Of a DNA stretch of 64,000 bases, positions 32,113-41,161 are shown one piece after another. The notes below the pieces were generated by a model. It did not search any database. It was not told the origin of the DNA and was given only the letters and a program-made list of their open reading frames with translations. Made by a program: the position numbers and the translations under genes. The first letter of the stretch is position 1; each line of letters starts with the position of its first letter. Source of the stretch: Rhizobium leguminosarum (GTDB lineage Bacteria; Pseudomonadota; Alphaproteobacteria; Rhizobiales; Rhizobiaceae); the NCBI RefSeq assembly GCF_004123835.1, contig NZ_MZMU01000025.1, forward strand, positions 1 through 64,000. The letters run 5' to 3'.

Positions 32113-33399
32113 ATGACATTCCGTGTAAGCAGACGTAATTTCGTCGCGGGAGGCGCCACGCTTCTCTCGCTTTCGGCGCTGGGAACCAGCGCTATGGCAC
32201 AGGAAACGCGACTGCGTCTCCTGTGGTGGGGCTCGCAGCCGCGCGCTGACCGCACCAACAAGGTATCGCAGCTCTATCAGTCGAAGAATTCGGGCACCTC
32301 GATCACCGGCGAATTCCTCGGCTGGGGCGATTACTGGCCGCGCCTTGCGACCCAGGTCGCCGGCCGCAACGCGCCCGATGTCATCCAGATGGACTATCGC
32401 TATATCGTCCAATATGCGCGGCGCGGCGCGCTCGCCCCGCTCGAATCCTATATGCCGGCCAAACTCAACCTCGACGATTTCGACAAGGCGCAGATCGAAG
32501 GCGGCAGCGTCGACGGACATCTCTATGGCGTCAGCTTGGGCGCAAATTCGGCGGCTACGGTCCTGAACACCGCTGCCTTCAAGGAGGCCGGCGTCGATCT
32601 GCCGACCCAGGCGACCACCTGGGAAGAGTTCGCCCGCATGGGTGCGGAGATCACCAAGGCAGGCAAACGCAAGGGCATGTTCGGCATCGCCGACGGCAGC
32701 GGCGGCGAACCGCTGTTCGAAAACTGGCTGCGTCAGCGCGGCAAGGCGCTTTATACCGCCGACGGCAAGATCGCCTTCGACGTGGACGATGCCTCCGAAT
32801 GGTACGACATGTGGGCCAAGTTCCGTACGGCCGGCGCCTGTGTTCCTGCCGATATCCAGGCTCTCGACAAGAACGATATCGAAACCAACACGGTCTCGCT
32901 CGGCAAGTCGGCCGCTGGTTTTGCCCATTCCAACCAGTTCGTCGCCTATCAGGCAATGAACAAGGACAAGCTGGCTCTGACCAACTACATGCGCATCAAA
33001 CCGGAATCGAAGGGCGGCCACTATCGCAAGCCTTCGATGTTCTTCTCGGTCTCCGCCCAGTCGAAAGCCGTGGATATGGCCGTGGACTACGTCAATTTCT
33101 TCGTCAAGAACGCCGAGGCAGCGCTGCTTCTGGATGTCGAACGCGGCATTCCGGAATCGAGCGCCATGCGCGAGGTCGTCGCGGCGAAGCTTGATGAGAA
33201 CGGCAAGGCTGCGCTGGCCTATGTCAGCGGCCTCGGCGATCTCGCCGGCAAATTGCCGCCGCCGCCGCCAGCCGGTGCCGGTGAAGGTGAGCTGATGTTA
33301 CGCAACATCGCCGAACAGGTCGGCTTCGGACAGCTGTCTCCCTCCGACGGCGGCAAACAGCTTGTCGCTGAAATCACGCAGATTCTCGCACGAGGCTGA
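32113..33399 (+). CDS. Sugar ABC transporter substrate-binding protein (SBP2)
   Basis: A 428-residue periplasmic binding protein with a Tat-like signal (SRRNFVAGGATLLSLSALG). It is closely similar to SBP1 at 21130 throughout: LLWWGSQPRADRTNKVSQLYQ, GDYWPRLATQVAGR, GVSLGANS. GGAGGAGG precedes the start. It is the first gene of the transporter operon, with the two permeases, an oxidoreductase and the ATPase downstream. It captures a carbohydrate in the periplasm. The ligand cannot be read from the sequence, but regulation shared with hexuronate genes hints at a uronate-containing sugar. Confidence 0.92.
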   Translation: MTFRVSRRNFVAGGATLLSLSALGTSAMAQETRLRLLWWGSQPRADRTNKVSQLYQSKNSGTSITGEFLGWGDYWPRLATQVAGRNAPDVIQMDYRYIVQYARRGALAPLESYMPAKLNLDDFDKAQIEGGSVDGHLYGVSLGANSAATVLNTAAFKEAGVDLPTQATTWEEFARMGAEITKAGKRKGMFGIADGSGGEPLFENWLRQRGKALYTADGKIAFDVDDASEWYDMWAKFRTAGACVPADIQALDKNDIETNTVSLGKSAAGFAHSNQFVAYQAMNKDKLALTNYMRIKPESKGGHYRKPSMFFSVSAQSKAVDMAVDYVNFFVKNAEAALLLDVERGIPESSAMREVVAAKLDENGKAALAYVSGLGDLAGKLPPPPPAGAGEGELMLRNIAEQVGFGQLSPSDGGKQLVAEITQILARG

Positions 33400-33405
33400 T
33401 CCCGT

Positions 33406-34365
33406 ATGAGCAATGCGATGCGCACGCCCGCAGGGGCCATCAATGTGGAAAGTTATCAGGGGGCCGTGGCCGAAGGACGCTTCAGGCGTCTCTGGAATGC
33501 CAATGCTCCCGGCTATCTCTTCCTTCTTCCATGGCTCATCGGCTTTTTCGGGTTGACGCTCGGGCCGGCCCTGATTTCGCTCTACCTTTCCTTCACCGAC
33601 TTCGACATGCTTCAGTCGCCACGGTGGGTGGGAATGGCGAATTACGTGCGCATCGCCACGGCGGATCCGAAATTCTCGGCCGCCATGTATGTCACCCTGA
33701 CCTATGTCGTCTTCTCGGTGCCGTTCAAGCTGACCTTCGCATTGCTGGTCGCCATGGCGCTGAACCGCGGCCTGCGCGGGCTGTCGGTCTATCGTGCCAT
33801 CTTCTATCTGCCATCACTGCTGGGCGGTAGCGTGGCGATCGCCGTGCTCTGGCGCCAGCTTTTCGCCAGCGATGGCCTCGTCAATGCCGCGCTTTCGTAT
33901 TTCGGTATCGAAGGTCCGAGCTGGATCTCGCATCCGAACTATTCGATCTATACGCTGGTGGCGCTGTCCGTCTGGCAGTTTGGCTCGCCGATGATTATTT
34001 TCCTGGCCGGCCTGCGCCAGATCCCGCAGGATATGTATGAGGCCGCGAGCCTAGACGGCGCCTCCAAGTTCCGGCAATTCTACAAGATCACGCTGCCACT
34101 TCTGACGCCGGTGATCTTTTTCAATGCCGTCGTCCAGACGATTGATGCCTTCAAGGCCTTCACGCCGGCCTTTATCATTTCCGGCGGCACCGGCGGCCCG
34201 ATCAACTCGACGCTGTTCTATACGCTCTACCTCTATCAGGAAGCCTTCGGCAATTTCCGCATGGGCTATGCCTCGGCGCTCGCCTGGATCCTGGTGGTGA
34301 TCATCGCGATCTTCACCGCCTTCTCCTTTCTGACCTCGCGTTATTGGGTGCACTACGATGACTGA
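33406..34365 (+). CDS. Sugar ABC transporter permease (MalF-type)
   Basis: A 319-residue inner-membrane permease with six predicted helices. The first is GYLFLLPWLIGFFGLTLGPALISLYL. The EAA loop that contacts the ATPase reads EAASLDGASKFRQFYKITLPLL. It begins six bases after the SBP2 stop and overlaps the next permease gene by eight bases. It forms the membrane channel with that second permease. Confidence 0.93.
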   Translation: MSNAMRTPAGAINVESYQGAVAEGRFRRLWNANAPGYLFLLPWLIGFFGLTLGPALISLYLSFTDFDMLQSPRWVGMANYVRIATADPKFSAAMYVTLTYVVFSVPFKLTFALLVAMALNRGLRGLSVYRAIFYLPSLLGGSVAIAVLWRQLFASDGLVNAALSYFGIEGPSWISHPNYSIYTLVALSVWQFGSPMIIFLAGLRQIPQDMYEAASLDGASKFRQFYKITLPLLTPVIFFNAVVQTIDAFKAFTPAFIISGGTGGPINSTLFYTLYLYQEAFGNFRMGYASALAWILVVIIAIFTAFSFLTSRYWVHYDD

Positions 34366-35245
34366 GATGACCGCTTCCGTCACTGCGGCCAGGCCGCCAT
34401 CGGACATCACCAAACGCAGCCTGCCGGCGTCGCTCATCATCCACGCCCTGCTGATCGCCGCTTCACTCCTGATGCTCTATCCGCTGTTATGGATGGTTTC
34501 GGCATCGGTCAGGCCGGAAACCGAGATCTTCTCGTCGACCTCGCTCATCCCGTCGTCGATCGATTTCTCCTCCTATGCGCGGGGTTGGGTCGGCCTCGAT
34601 GTCAGCTTTGGCCGGTTCTTCTGGAATTCGCTGGTCATCTCGGTGCTGGTCGTGATGGGCAATGTCATTGCCTGTTCGCTGACGGCTTTCGCTTTTGCGC
34701 GGCTGCGTTTTGCCGGCCGGAATTTCTGGTTCGCGATCATGCTCGGCACGTTGATGATCCCCTATCACGTGACGCTGATCCCGCAATATGTGCTCTTCCT
34801 CGATCTCGGCTGGGTCAACACCATCCTGCCGCTCGTCGTTCCGAAGTTCCTGGCAAGCGATGCCTTCTTCATCTTCCTGATGGTGCAGTTCTTCCGCGGT
34901 ATACCGCGCGAATTGGACGAGGCGGCAATGATGGACGGTTGCAGCGCTTGGCGCATCTACTGGAAGATCATGCTGCCGCTGTCGCTGCCGGTGCTGGCAA
35001 CGGCCGCCATCTTCTCCTTCATCTGGACCTGGGACGATTTCTTCGGTCCGCTGATCTACCTGAACGACATGAACACCTATACGATCCAGCTCGGCCTGCG
35101 CACCTTCGTGGATTCCACCAGCGCATCGGATTGGGGCGGTTTGTTCGCCATGTCGACCCTGACGCTCGTGCCGGTGTTCTTCTTCTTCCTGTTCTTCCAG
35201 CGCCTGCTGATCGAGGGCATCGCCACGACGGGCATGAAGCGTTGA
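34358..35245 (+). CDS. Sugar ABC transporter permease (MalG-type)
   Basis: A 295-residue permease with six helices. The EAA loop reads DEAAMMDGCSAWRIYWKIM, and the C-terminus is typical of MalG-type subunits (FQRLLIEGIATTGMKR). It overlaps the upstream permease gene. Its stop overlaps a possible ATG of the following oxidoreductase gene, so the genes are tightly coupled. Confidence 0.93.
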   Translation: MTEMTASVTAARPPSDITKRSLPASLIIHALLIAASLLMLYPLLWMVSASVRPETEIFSSTSLIPSSIDFSSYARGWVGLDVSFGRFFWNSLVISVLVVMGNVIACSLTAFAFARLRFAGRNFWFAIMLGTLMIPYHVTLIPQYVLFLDLGWVNTILPLVVPKFLASDAFFIFLMVQFFRGIPRELDEAAMMDGCSAWRIYWKIMLPLSLPVLATAAIFSFIWTWDDFFGPLIYLNDMNTYTIQLGLRTFVDSTSASDWGGLFAMSTLTLVPVFFFFLFFQRLLIEGIATTGMKR

Positions 35246-35268
35246 TGGCGATAACGGGAAAGAGCGAC

Positions 35269-36342
35269 ATGAGCATCAGGACGGTCGCGATCGTCGGCTG
35301 CGGTATCGGCCGCTCCCACATCGTCGAGGGTTACCTGCCGCATTCCGACAAGTTCAAGGTCGTGGCGATCTGCGACCTGAACGAGCAGCGCATGGCAGCG
35401 GTCGGAGACGAGTTCGGCATCGAACGGCGCACCACCTCCTTCGCGGAATTGCTGGCCGACGACACGATCGACATCATCGATATCTGCACCCCTCCCGGCA
35501 TCCATCTGGAACAGGTGGTCGCAGCACTTGCCGCCGGTAAACATGTCGTCTGCGAAAAGCCGCTGACGGGCTCGCTTGCGGCCGTCGATACCATCATGGA
35601 AGCGGAAAAGACCGCCAAAGGCGTGCTGATGCCGATCTTCCAGTACCGTTACGGCGACGGCATCCAGAAGGCCAAGCGGATCATCGACGCCGGTATTGCC
35701 GGTAAGCCCTATACCGCTTCGGTCGAAACCTTCTGGCTGCGCAAGCCCGAATATTACGCCGTGCCGTGGCGCGGCAAATGGGCGACGGAGCTTGGCGGCG
35801 TTCTCGTCACCCATGCCCTGCATCTGCACGACATGCTGATGCATCTGATGGGGCCGGCGGCAAGGGTCTTCGGCCGCGTCGCCACCCGCGTCAACGATAT
35901 CGAGGTCGAGGATTGTGCCTCCGCCAGCCTGCTGATGGAAAGCGGCGCCTTTGTCTCGCTTTCCTGCACGCTTGGTTCGCAGGAACAGATTAGCCGGCTC
36001 AGGCTACACTTCGAGAATGTCACTTTCGAAAGCAGCCACGAGCCCTATACGCCCGGCAAGGACCCCTGGAAGATCATCGCCGCGAATGACGACGTGCGGG
36101 AGCAGATCGACAAGGTGGTTGGCGACTGGCAGCCGGTCGCGCCACGTTTCACCACGCAAATGGGCCAGTTCCATGCCTTTTTGAGCGGCCATGCGCCGCT
36201 GCCGGTAACGACCCGGGACGCGCGCCGCGCGCTGGAACTCGTCACCGCCATCTACCAATCTTCCGACAGCGGCGCTGACGTGTCGCTGCCGGTCGGTCCC
36301 GATAGTCCGAAATACGCCGATTGGCGCGCAAGAACGAAGTAA
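35269..36342 (+). CDS. Gfo/Idh/MocA-family oxidoreductase (3)
   Basis: A 357-residue dehydrogenase starting MSIRTVAIVGCGIGRSH with a clear Rossmann motif. The EKP motif is HVVCEKPLTGSL, and the C-terminal domain has GGVLVTHALHLHDMLMHLMG. I prefer ATG 35269, after GGGAAAGAG. The alternative ATG 35245 overlaps the permease stop and adds eight residues. It sits inside the transporter operon between permease and ATPase genes, so it should act early on the imported sugar, probably by oxidising a ring hydroxyl. Confidence 0.88.
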   Translation: MSIRTVAIVGCGIGRSHIVEGYLPHSDKFKVVAICDLNEQRMAAVGDEFGIERRTTSFAELLADDTIDIIDICTPPGIHLEQVVAALAAGKHVVCEKPLTGSLAAVDTIMEAEKTAKGVLMPIFQYRYGDGIQKAKRIIDAGIAGKPYTASVETFWLRKPEYYAVPWRGKWATELGGVLVTHALHLHDMLMHLMGPAARVFGRVATRVNDIEVEDCASASLLMESGAFVSLSCTLGSQEQISRLRLHFENVTFESSHEPYTPGKDPWKIIAANDDVREQIDKVVGDWQPVAPRFTTQMGQFHAFLSGHAPLPVTTRDARRALELVTAIYQSSDSGADVSLPVGPDSPKYADWRARTK

Positions 36343-36374
36343 CCGACAAGATAAAAAGAGAGGGTTTTGAGAAG

Positions 36375-37451
36375 ATGGCAACCAGTGTCGTTCTTCAGAA
36401 GGTCGAGAAGCGCTACGGCGCGATGGATGTGATCCATGGCATCGATCTGACGATCGATCCCGGCGAATTCGTCGTTTTCGTCGGCCCCTCCGGCTGCGGA
36501 AAATCCACCCTTCTGCGCATGATTGCCGGCCTCGAGGAGATTTCGGGCGGCGCGCTTTTGCTCGACAGCGAGCGTATGAACGAGGTGGCGCCGGCCAAGC
36601 GCGGCATCGCCATGGTTTTCCAGTCCTACGCGCTCTATCCGCATATGTCGGTTTACAAGAACCTCGCCTTCGGCCTGGAGACGGCGGGTTACAAGAAGGC
36701 CGAGATCCAGCCGAAGGTGAAGCGCGCCGCCGAAATCCTGCAGATCGAGAAGCTGTTGGAGCGCAAGCCGAAGGCGCTCTCCGGCGGCCAGCGCCAGCGC
36801 GTCGCGATCGGCCGCGCCATCGTGCGTGAGCCGCGCATCTTCCTGTTCGACGAGCCGTTGTCGAACCTTGACGCCGAACTGCGCGTGCAGATGCGCGTCG
36901 AGATCTCCCGCCTGCACCGCAGCCTCGGCAATACGATGATCTATGTCACCCATGACCAGGTCGAAGCCATGACGATGGCGGACAAGATCGTGGTGCTGAA
37001 TTCGGGCCGTATCGAGCAGGTCGGCGCGCCGCTCGATCTCTACAACAACCCGGCCAACCGCTTCGTCGCCGGCTTCATCGGCAGCCCGAAGATGAATTTC
37101 CTGAAGGCCCGCATCGAGCAGGTCGGCGAGGCCGAAACCAGCATCCATGTCTGCGGCAATTCCGTCCGCCTGCCGCGCCGGCTGAGAGGCGAGGCGGGAC
37201 AGGAGGTCACCTTCGGCATCCGTCCCGAGCATCTTTCGCTGGCCGAAGGCGCAATCACGCTCTCGACCGTCAACGTCGATCTCGTCGAAAATCTCGGCGG
37301 CGCCACCATGCTTTACACCACGACGCCGGATAACCAGCTCCTGACCGTCGCACTCGACGGCCAGCAAAAGGTGGAACGCGGCACCAATGTGAAGGCTTCC
37401 TTCGATCCGGCCCGCTGCCACGTCTTCGATGCCTCGGGCAAGACGATCTAA
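36375..37451 (+). CDS. Sugar ABC transporter ATP-binding protein (UgpC/MalK family)
   Basis: A 358-residue ATPase. Walker A is GPSGCGKST, signature LSGGQRQRVAIGRA, Walker B IFLFDEPLSNLD, and the switch histidine lies in YVTHDQVEAM. The C-terminal 120 residues form the TOBE/OB-fold regulatory domain of MalK-type subunits (FGIRPEHLSL). The start follows GAGAAG. It powers the permease pair upstream and, being the only such ATPase in the window, may also serve the orphan binding protein SBP1. Confidence 0.93.
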   Translation: MATSVVLQKVEKRYGAMDVIHGIDLTIDPGEFVVFVGPSGCGKSTLLRMIAGLEEISGGALLLDSERMNEVAPAKRGIAMVFQSYALYPHMSVYKNLAFGLETAGYKKAEIQPKVKRAAEILQIEKLLERKPKALSGGQRQRVAIGRAIVREPRIFLFDEPLSNLDAELRVQMRVEISRLHRSLGNTMIYVTHDQVEAMTMADKIVVLNSGRIEQVGAPLDLYNNPANRFVAGFIGSPKMNFLKARIEQVGEAETSIHVCGNSVRLPRRLRGEAGQEVTFGIRPEHLSLAEGAITLSTVNVDLVENLGGATMLYTTTPDNQLLTVALDGQQKVERGTNVKASFDPARCHVFDASGKTI

Positions 37452-37513
37452 TCCCGCTGCTTGACAGTCGATCCCCCTCTGTCCCATCATTTCCAGAGGG
37501 CAAGGGGGATAGC

Positions 37514-38389
37514 ATGACGCCTGAAGATAGGATTCATGCGCTCGGCATCTGGCAGGGCCTGATCGACATTTCGCCGATAGCAGGCGGCATCACCAATCGG
37601 AACTATCTGGTCAGCGATGCCGTCGCGCGTTGCGTGGTGAGACTCGGCACCGATATCCCGATCCATCACATCAACAGGCAGAACGAGCTTGCCGCAAGCC
37701 GTGCGGCCCATGCCGCCGGCATATCGCCTGCCGTCATTCATCATTCGCCGGGCGTGCTGGTGCTCGAATATATCGAGGCGCGGGCGCTTTTGCCGGAGGA
37801 TATCAGGACGCCGCACATGCTCGCCCGGGTCTTGCCGCTGGTCCGTGCCTGCCATCGCGACATCGCCCGGCATTTCCGCGGTCAGGCGATGATCTTCTGG
37901 GTCTTCCACGTCATCCGCGATTACGCCGCCAATCTGGAGGCGTCGGAGAGCGCCTACCTTCCTCTGCTGCCGGGGCTCGTTGGCAAGGCCGAGACGCTGG
38001 AAGAGGCGGCAGGACCTTTCGAGATCGCCTTCGGCCACAACGACCTGCTGGCCGCCAACTTTCTCGATGACGGCAAGCGGCTCTGGCTGATCGACTGGGA
38101 CTATGCCGGTTTCAACACGCCGCTTTTCGATCTTGGCGGATTGGCCTCCAACAATGAACTCTCGCAAGCGGCCGAGCGCACGATGCTGGAGACCTATTTC
38201 GACCGGCCACTGACCGATGATCTCGCCACGCGCTATGCCGCGATGAAATGTGCCTCGCTGCTGCGCGAGACGCTCTGGAGCATGATTTCGGAAATTCATT
38301 CCAGCATCGATTTCGATTACGCCGGCTACACGGCCGAAAATCTCGCGCGCTTCGAACGCGCCTATCAAGCCTTTGAACGGGATCAATAA
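37514..38389 (+). CDS. APH/choline-kinase-family phosphotransferase
   Basis: A 291-residue kinase-like protein. The nucleotide loop region reads GGITNRNYLV. The catalytic Brenner motif is GHNDLLAANFL, and the metal-binding motif LIDWDYAG. The order and spacing match choline/ethanolamine kinases rather than antibiotic resistance enzymes. GGGGG precedes the start. It immediately precedes, without a gap, a DMGDH-like oxidoreductase, so a role in choline or methylated-amine metabolism is likely. It is 62 bases after the ATPase gene and could be co-transcribed with it. Confidence 0.82.
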   Translation: MTPEDRIHALGIWQGLIDISPIAGGITNRNYLVSDAVARCVVRLGTDIPIHHINRQNELAASRAAHAAGISPAVIHHSPGVLVLEYIEARALLPEDIRTPHMLARVLPLVRACHRDIARHFRGQAMIFWVFHVIRDYAANLEASESAYLPLLPGLVGKAETLEEAAGPFEIAFGHNDLLAANFLDDGKRLWLIDWDYAGFNTPLFDLGGLASNNELSQAAERTMLETYFDRPLTDDLATRYAAMKCASLLRETLWSMISEIHSSIDFDYAGYTAENLARFERAYQAFERDQ

Positions 38390-40840
38390 ATGACGAAGGA
38401 ATTACCGAAGACGGCGAAAGCCGTGGTCATCGGCGGCGGCATCATCGGCTGCTCGACAGCCTATCATCTCGCTAAACTCGGCTGGACCGATACCGTGCTG
38501 CTGGAGCGCAAGAAGCTTACCTCGGGCACCACCTTCCACGCCGCCGGCCTCGTCGGCCAGCTGCGCACCAGCGCCAATATCACCCAGCTTCTCGGCTATT
38601 CCGTCGATCTCTACAAGCGGCTGGAAGAGGAAACGGGTCTCGGCACCGGCTGGAAGATGAATGGCGGCCTGCGCCTTGCCTGCAACGAGGAACGCTGGAC
38701 CGAGGTCAGACGCCAGGCGACCACGGCGCAGTCCTTCGGCCTCGAAATGCAATTGCTGACCCCGCAGGAAGCCTTCGATCTCTGGCCGCTGATGACGATC
38801 GACGATCTCGTCGGCGCCGCCTTCCTCCCGACCGACGGCCAGGCCAATCCCTCCGACATCACCCAGGCGCTGGCCAAGGGCGCCCGCATGTCGGGCGTTT
38901 CGATCTTCGAGGACACCGAAGTCCTCGACCTTGAAATCGACAAGGGGAGAATTCGTGCCGTCGTCACGGCGCAAGGGCGCATCGAATGCGAGCGCGTCGT
39001 CGTCTGTGCCGGTCAATGGACGCGCGCCTTCGCCGCCCGCTTCGGCGTCAACGTGCCGCTGGTCTCCGTCGAGCACCAATACATCATCACTGAATCCTTC
39101 GGCGTGCCCTCGAACCTGCCGACGCTGCGCGATCCCGATCGCCTGACCTATTACAAGGAAGAGGTCGGCGGCATCGTCATGGGCGGCTACGAGCCGAATC
39201 CCATTCCCTGGGCGAAAAACGGTATCCCCGAAGGTTTCCACTACACGCTGCTGGACAGCAATTTCGACCATTTCGAGCAGATCATGGAACAGGCGCTCGG
39301 CCGCGTCCCGGCGTTGGAAAACGTCGGCGTCAAGCAGTTGCTGAACGGCCCGGAAAGCTTCACGCCGGATGGCAACTTCATTCTCGGCGAGGCGCCGGAG
39401 CTGAAGAATTTCTTCGTCGGCGCCGGTTTCAACGCCTTCGGCATCGCTTCGGCCGGCGGCGCCGGCATGGCGCTTGCCGAATGGGTGACGAAGGGCGAAC
39501 CGCCCTATGATCTCTGGCCGGTCGATATCCGCCGTTTCGGCCGGCCGCATTTCGATACCGACTGGGTGCGGACACGCACGCTCGAAGCATATGGCAAACA
39601 TTACACCATGGCCTGGCCGTTCGAGGAACATTCGAGCGGCCGCCCCTGCCGCAAATCGCCGCTCTATGACCGGCTGAAGGCGCAGGGCGCCTGTTTCGGC
39701 GAAAAGCTCGGCTGGGAGCGGCCGAACTGGTTTGCCGATCTCTTCGCCAACGAGGAGCCGAAGGATGTCTACAGCTACACCAGGCAGAACTGGTTCGGCG
39801 CCGTCGGCCGCGAGCATAAGGCGGTGCGCGAAGCGGCCGTCATCTTCGACCAGACCTCCTTTGCCAAATTCGTGCTGAAGGGCAGGGATGCCGAGGCAGC
39901 CTTGTCCTGGATCGCCGCCAACGATGTCGCAAGGCCTGTGGGATCGCTTGTCTACACGCAGATGCTGAACGACAAGGGCGGCATCGAATGCGACGTGACG
40001 GTCGCCCGCATCGCCGAGAACGAATATTACATCGTCACCGGTACCGGCTTTGCCACCCATGACTTCGACTGGATCGCACGCAATATCCCGGCGGCGATGC
40101 ATGCCGAGCTGGTCGACGTCACATCCGCCTATTCCGTGCTGTCGCTGATGGGACCGAATTCCCGCGCCGTGCTGGAAAAGGTGACGGGCAGCGACGTCTC
40201 GAATGCGGCCTTCCCCTTCGGCAAGGTCAGGACCATCGGCATTGCAGGCTGCCCGGTGCGGGCGTTGCGCATCACCTATGTCGGGGAGCTCGGCTACGAA
40301 CTGCATGTTCCCGTCGAGTATGCGACCACGGTCTATGACGTGCTGATGGCAGCAGGCGGTGAACTCGGCCTCGTCAATGCCGGTTACCGCGCCATTGAGA
40401 GCTGCCGCCTGGAAAAGGGTTATCGCGCCTGGGGCTCGGATATCGGTCCCGACCATACGCCTGTTGAAGCCGGTCTCGGCTGGGCGGTGAAGATGCGGAA
40501 GAATATTCCGTTCCGCGGCCGTGAGGCGATCGAGCGGCAGCTTTCGGGAGGCGTCAAGAAGCGCCTCGCCTGCTTCATTCCCGAGGATGCCGATGCCGTG
40601 CTGTTCGGCCGTGAAACGATCTATCGCGACGGCAAGCGCGTCGGCTGGCTGTCGAGCGGCGGCTTCGGTTATACGCTGGGCAAGCCGATCGGCTACGGCT
40701 ACGTCCGCAATCCCGACGGGGTGACCGAGGATTTCGTCCTCTCAGGCACCTATGAGCTTGACGTCGCGCGGGAACGCATCCCTTGCAAGGTATCGCTGTC
40801 GCCGCTCTACGATCCCGATATGGCGCGGGTGAAGGCCTGA
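38390..40840 (+). CDS. FAD-dependent oxidoreductase with GcvT domain (DMGDH/sarcosine dehydrogenase-like)
   Basis: An 816-residue two-part enzyme. Residues 1-400 form a DAO-type FAD domain (VVIGGGIIGCSTAYHLAKLG). TTFHAAGL places a histidine at residue 50, matching the covalent flavin site of dimethylglycine dehydrogenase. Residues 430-816 are a GcvT aminomethyltransferase-like folate domain (LSLMGPNSRAVLEKV, YVGELGYELHVPVEY, GYRAIESCRLEKGYRAWGSDIGPDHTPVEAGL). Such enzymes demethylate N-methylglycines and pass the one-carbon unit to tetrahydrofolate. It starts on the base after the kinase stop. The exact substrate is unproven. Confidence 0.88.
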   Translation: MTKELPKTAKAVVIGGGIIGCSTAYHLAKLGWTDTVLLERKKLTSGTTFHAAGLVGQLRTSANITQLLGYSVDLYKRLEEETGLGTGWKMNGGLRLACNEERWTEVRRQATTAQSFGLEMQLLTPQEAFDLWPLMTIDDLVGAAFLPTDGQANPSDITQALAKGARMSGVSIFEDTEVLDLEIDKGRIRAVVTAQGRIECERVVVCAGQWTRAFAARFGVNVPLVSVEHQYIITESFGVPSNLPTLRDPDRLTYYKEEVGGIVMGGYEPNPIPWAKNGIPEGFHYTLLDSNFDHFEQIMEQALGRVPALENVGVKQLLNGPESFTPDGNFILGEAPELKNFFVGAGFNAFGIASAGGAGMALAEWVTKGEPPYDLWPVDIRRFGRPHFDTDWVRTRTLEAYGKHYTMAWPFEEHSSGRPCRKSPLYDRLKAQGACFGEKLGWERPNWFADLFANEEPKDVYSYTRQNWFGAVGREHKAVREAAVIFDQTSFAKFVLKGRDAEAALSWIAANDVARPVGSLVYTQMLNDKGGIECDVTVARIAENEYYIVTGTGFATHDFDWIARNIPAAMHAELVDVTSAYSVLSLMGPNSRAVLEKVTGSDVSNAAFPFGKVRTIGIAGCPVRALRITYVGELGYELHVPVEYATTVYDVLMAAGGELGLVNAGYRAIESCRLEKGYRAWGSDIGPDHTPVEAGLGWAVKMRKNIPFRGREAIERQLSGGVKKRLACFIPEDADAVLFGRETIYRDGKRVGWLSSGGFGYTLGKPIGYGYVRNPDGVTEDFVLSGTYELDVARERIPCKVSLSPLYDPDMARVKA

Positions 40841-40901
40841 CCATGCGATTTGGGTTTGCCGTGTCTCAGCGTCAAAGCGGGACGGTCGCGGCTTGACCCC
40901 T

Positions 40902-41055
40902 CTTCTCCCCAGCGGGGAGAAGGTGGCCCGAAGGGTCGGATGAGGGGGCCACACGGCACACCATTCATTGCCCTTCGCTTGCGCTCAGCGCATTCGCGGC
41001 TTCGCCGCTCACCCCCTCAACCGCCTGCCGGCACCTTCTCCCCGCTGGGGAGAAG
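40902..41055. repeat. RIME-like pair of inverted palindromes
   Basis: CTTCTCCCCAGCGGGGAGAAG at 40902-40922 and a near copy at 41035-41055 each form a hairpin. Each is followed (or preceded, on the other strand) by AGGTG and a GGATGAGGGGG-type tail. The two arms are inverted about 110 bases apart. It lies between convergent genes in a 320-base gap (40841-41161) with nothing else visible. It may help terminate both. Confidence 0.7.
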
Positions 41056-41161
41056 AGACGTGTGGCAACGCTTTGCGATCTCCTTAGTCAGCGCAAGACG
41101 TGCCCCCGAGGAAGAGGACAGGATGAGGAAGAGATAGAATCTGCGCCAGAAGCCCCAAACC

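Noticed and set aside
38402-40456. A 684-codon minus-strand frame opposite the DMGDH-like gene.
   Set aside because: Same cause: the plus-strand protein has full FAD and GcvT motifs, and the antisense product matches no known pattern.
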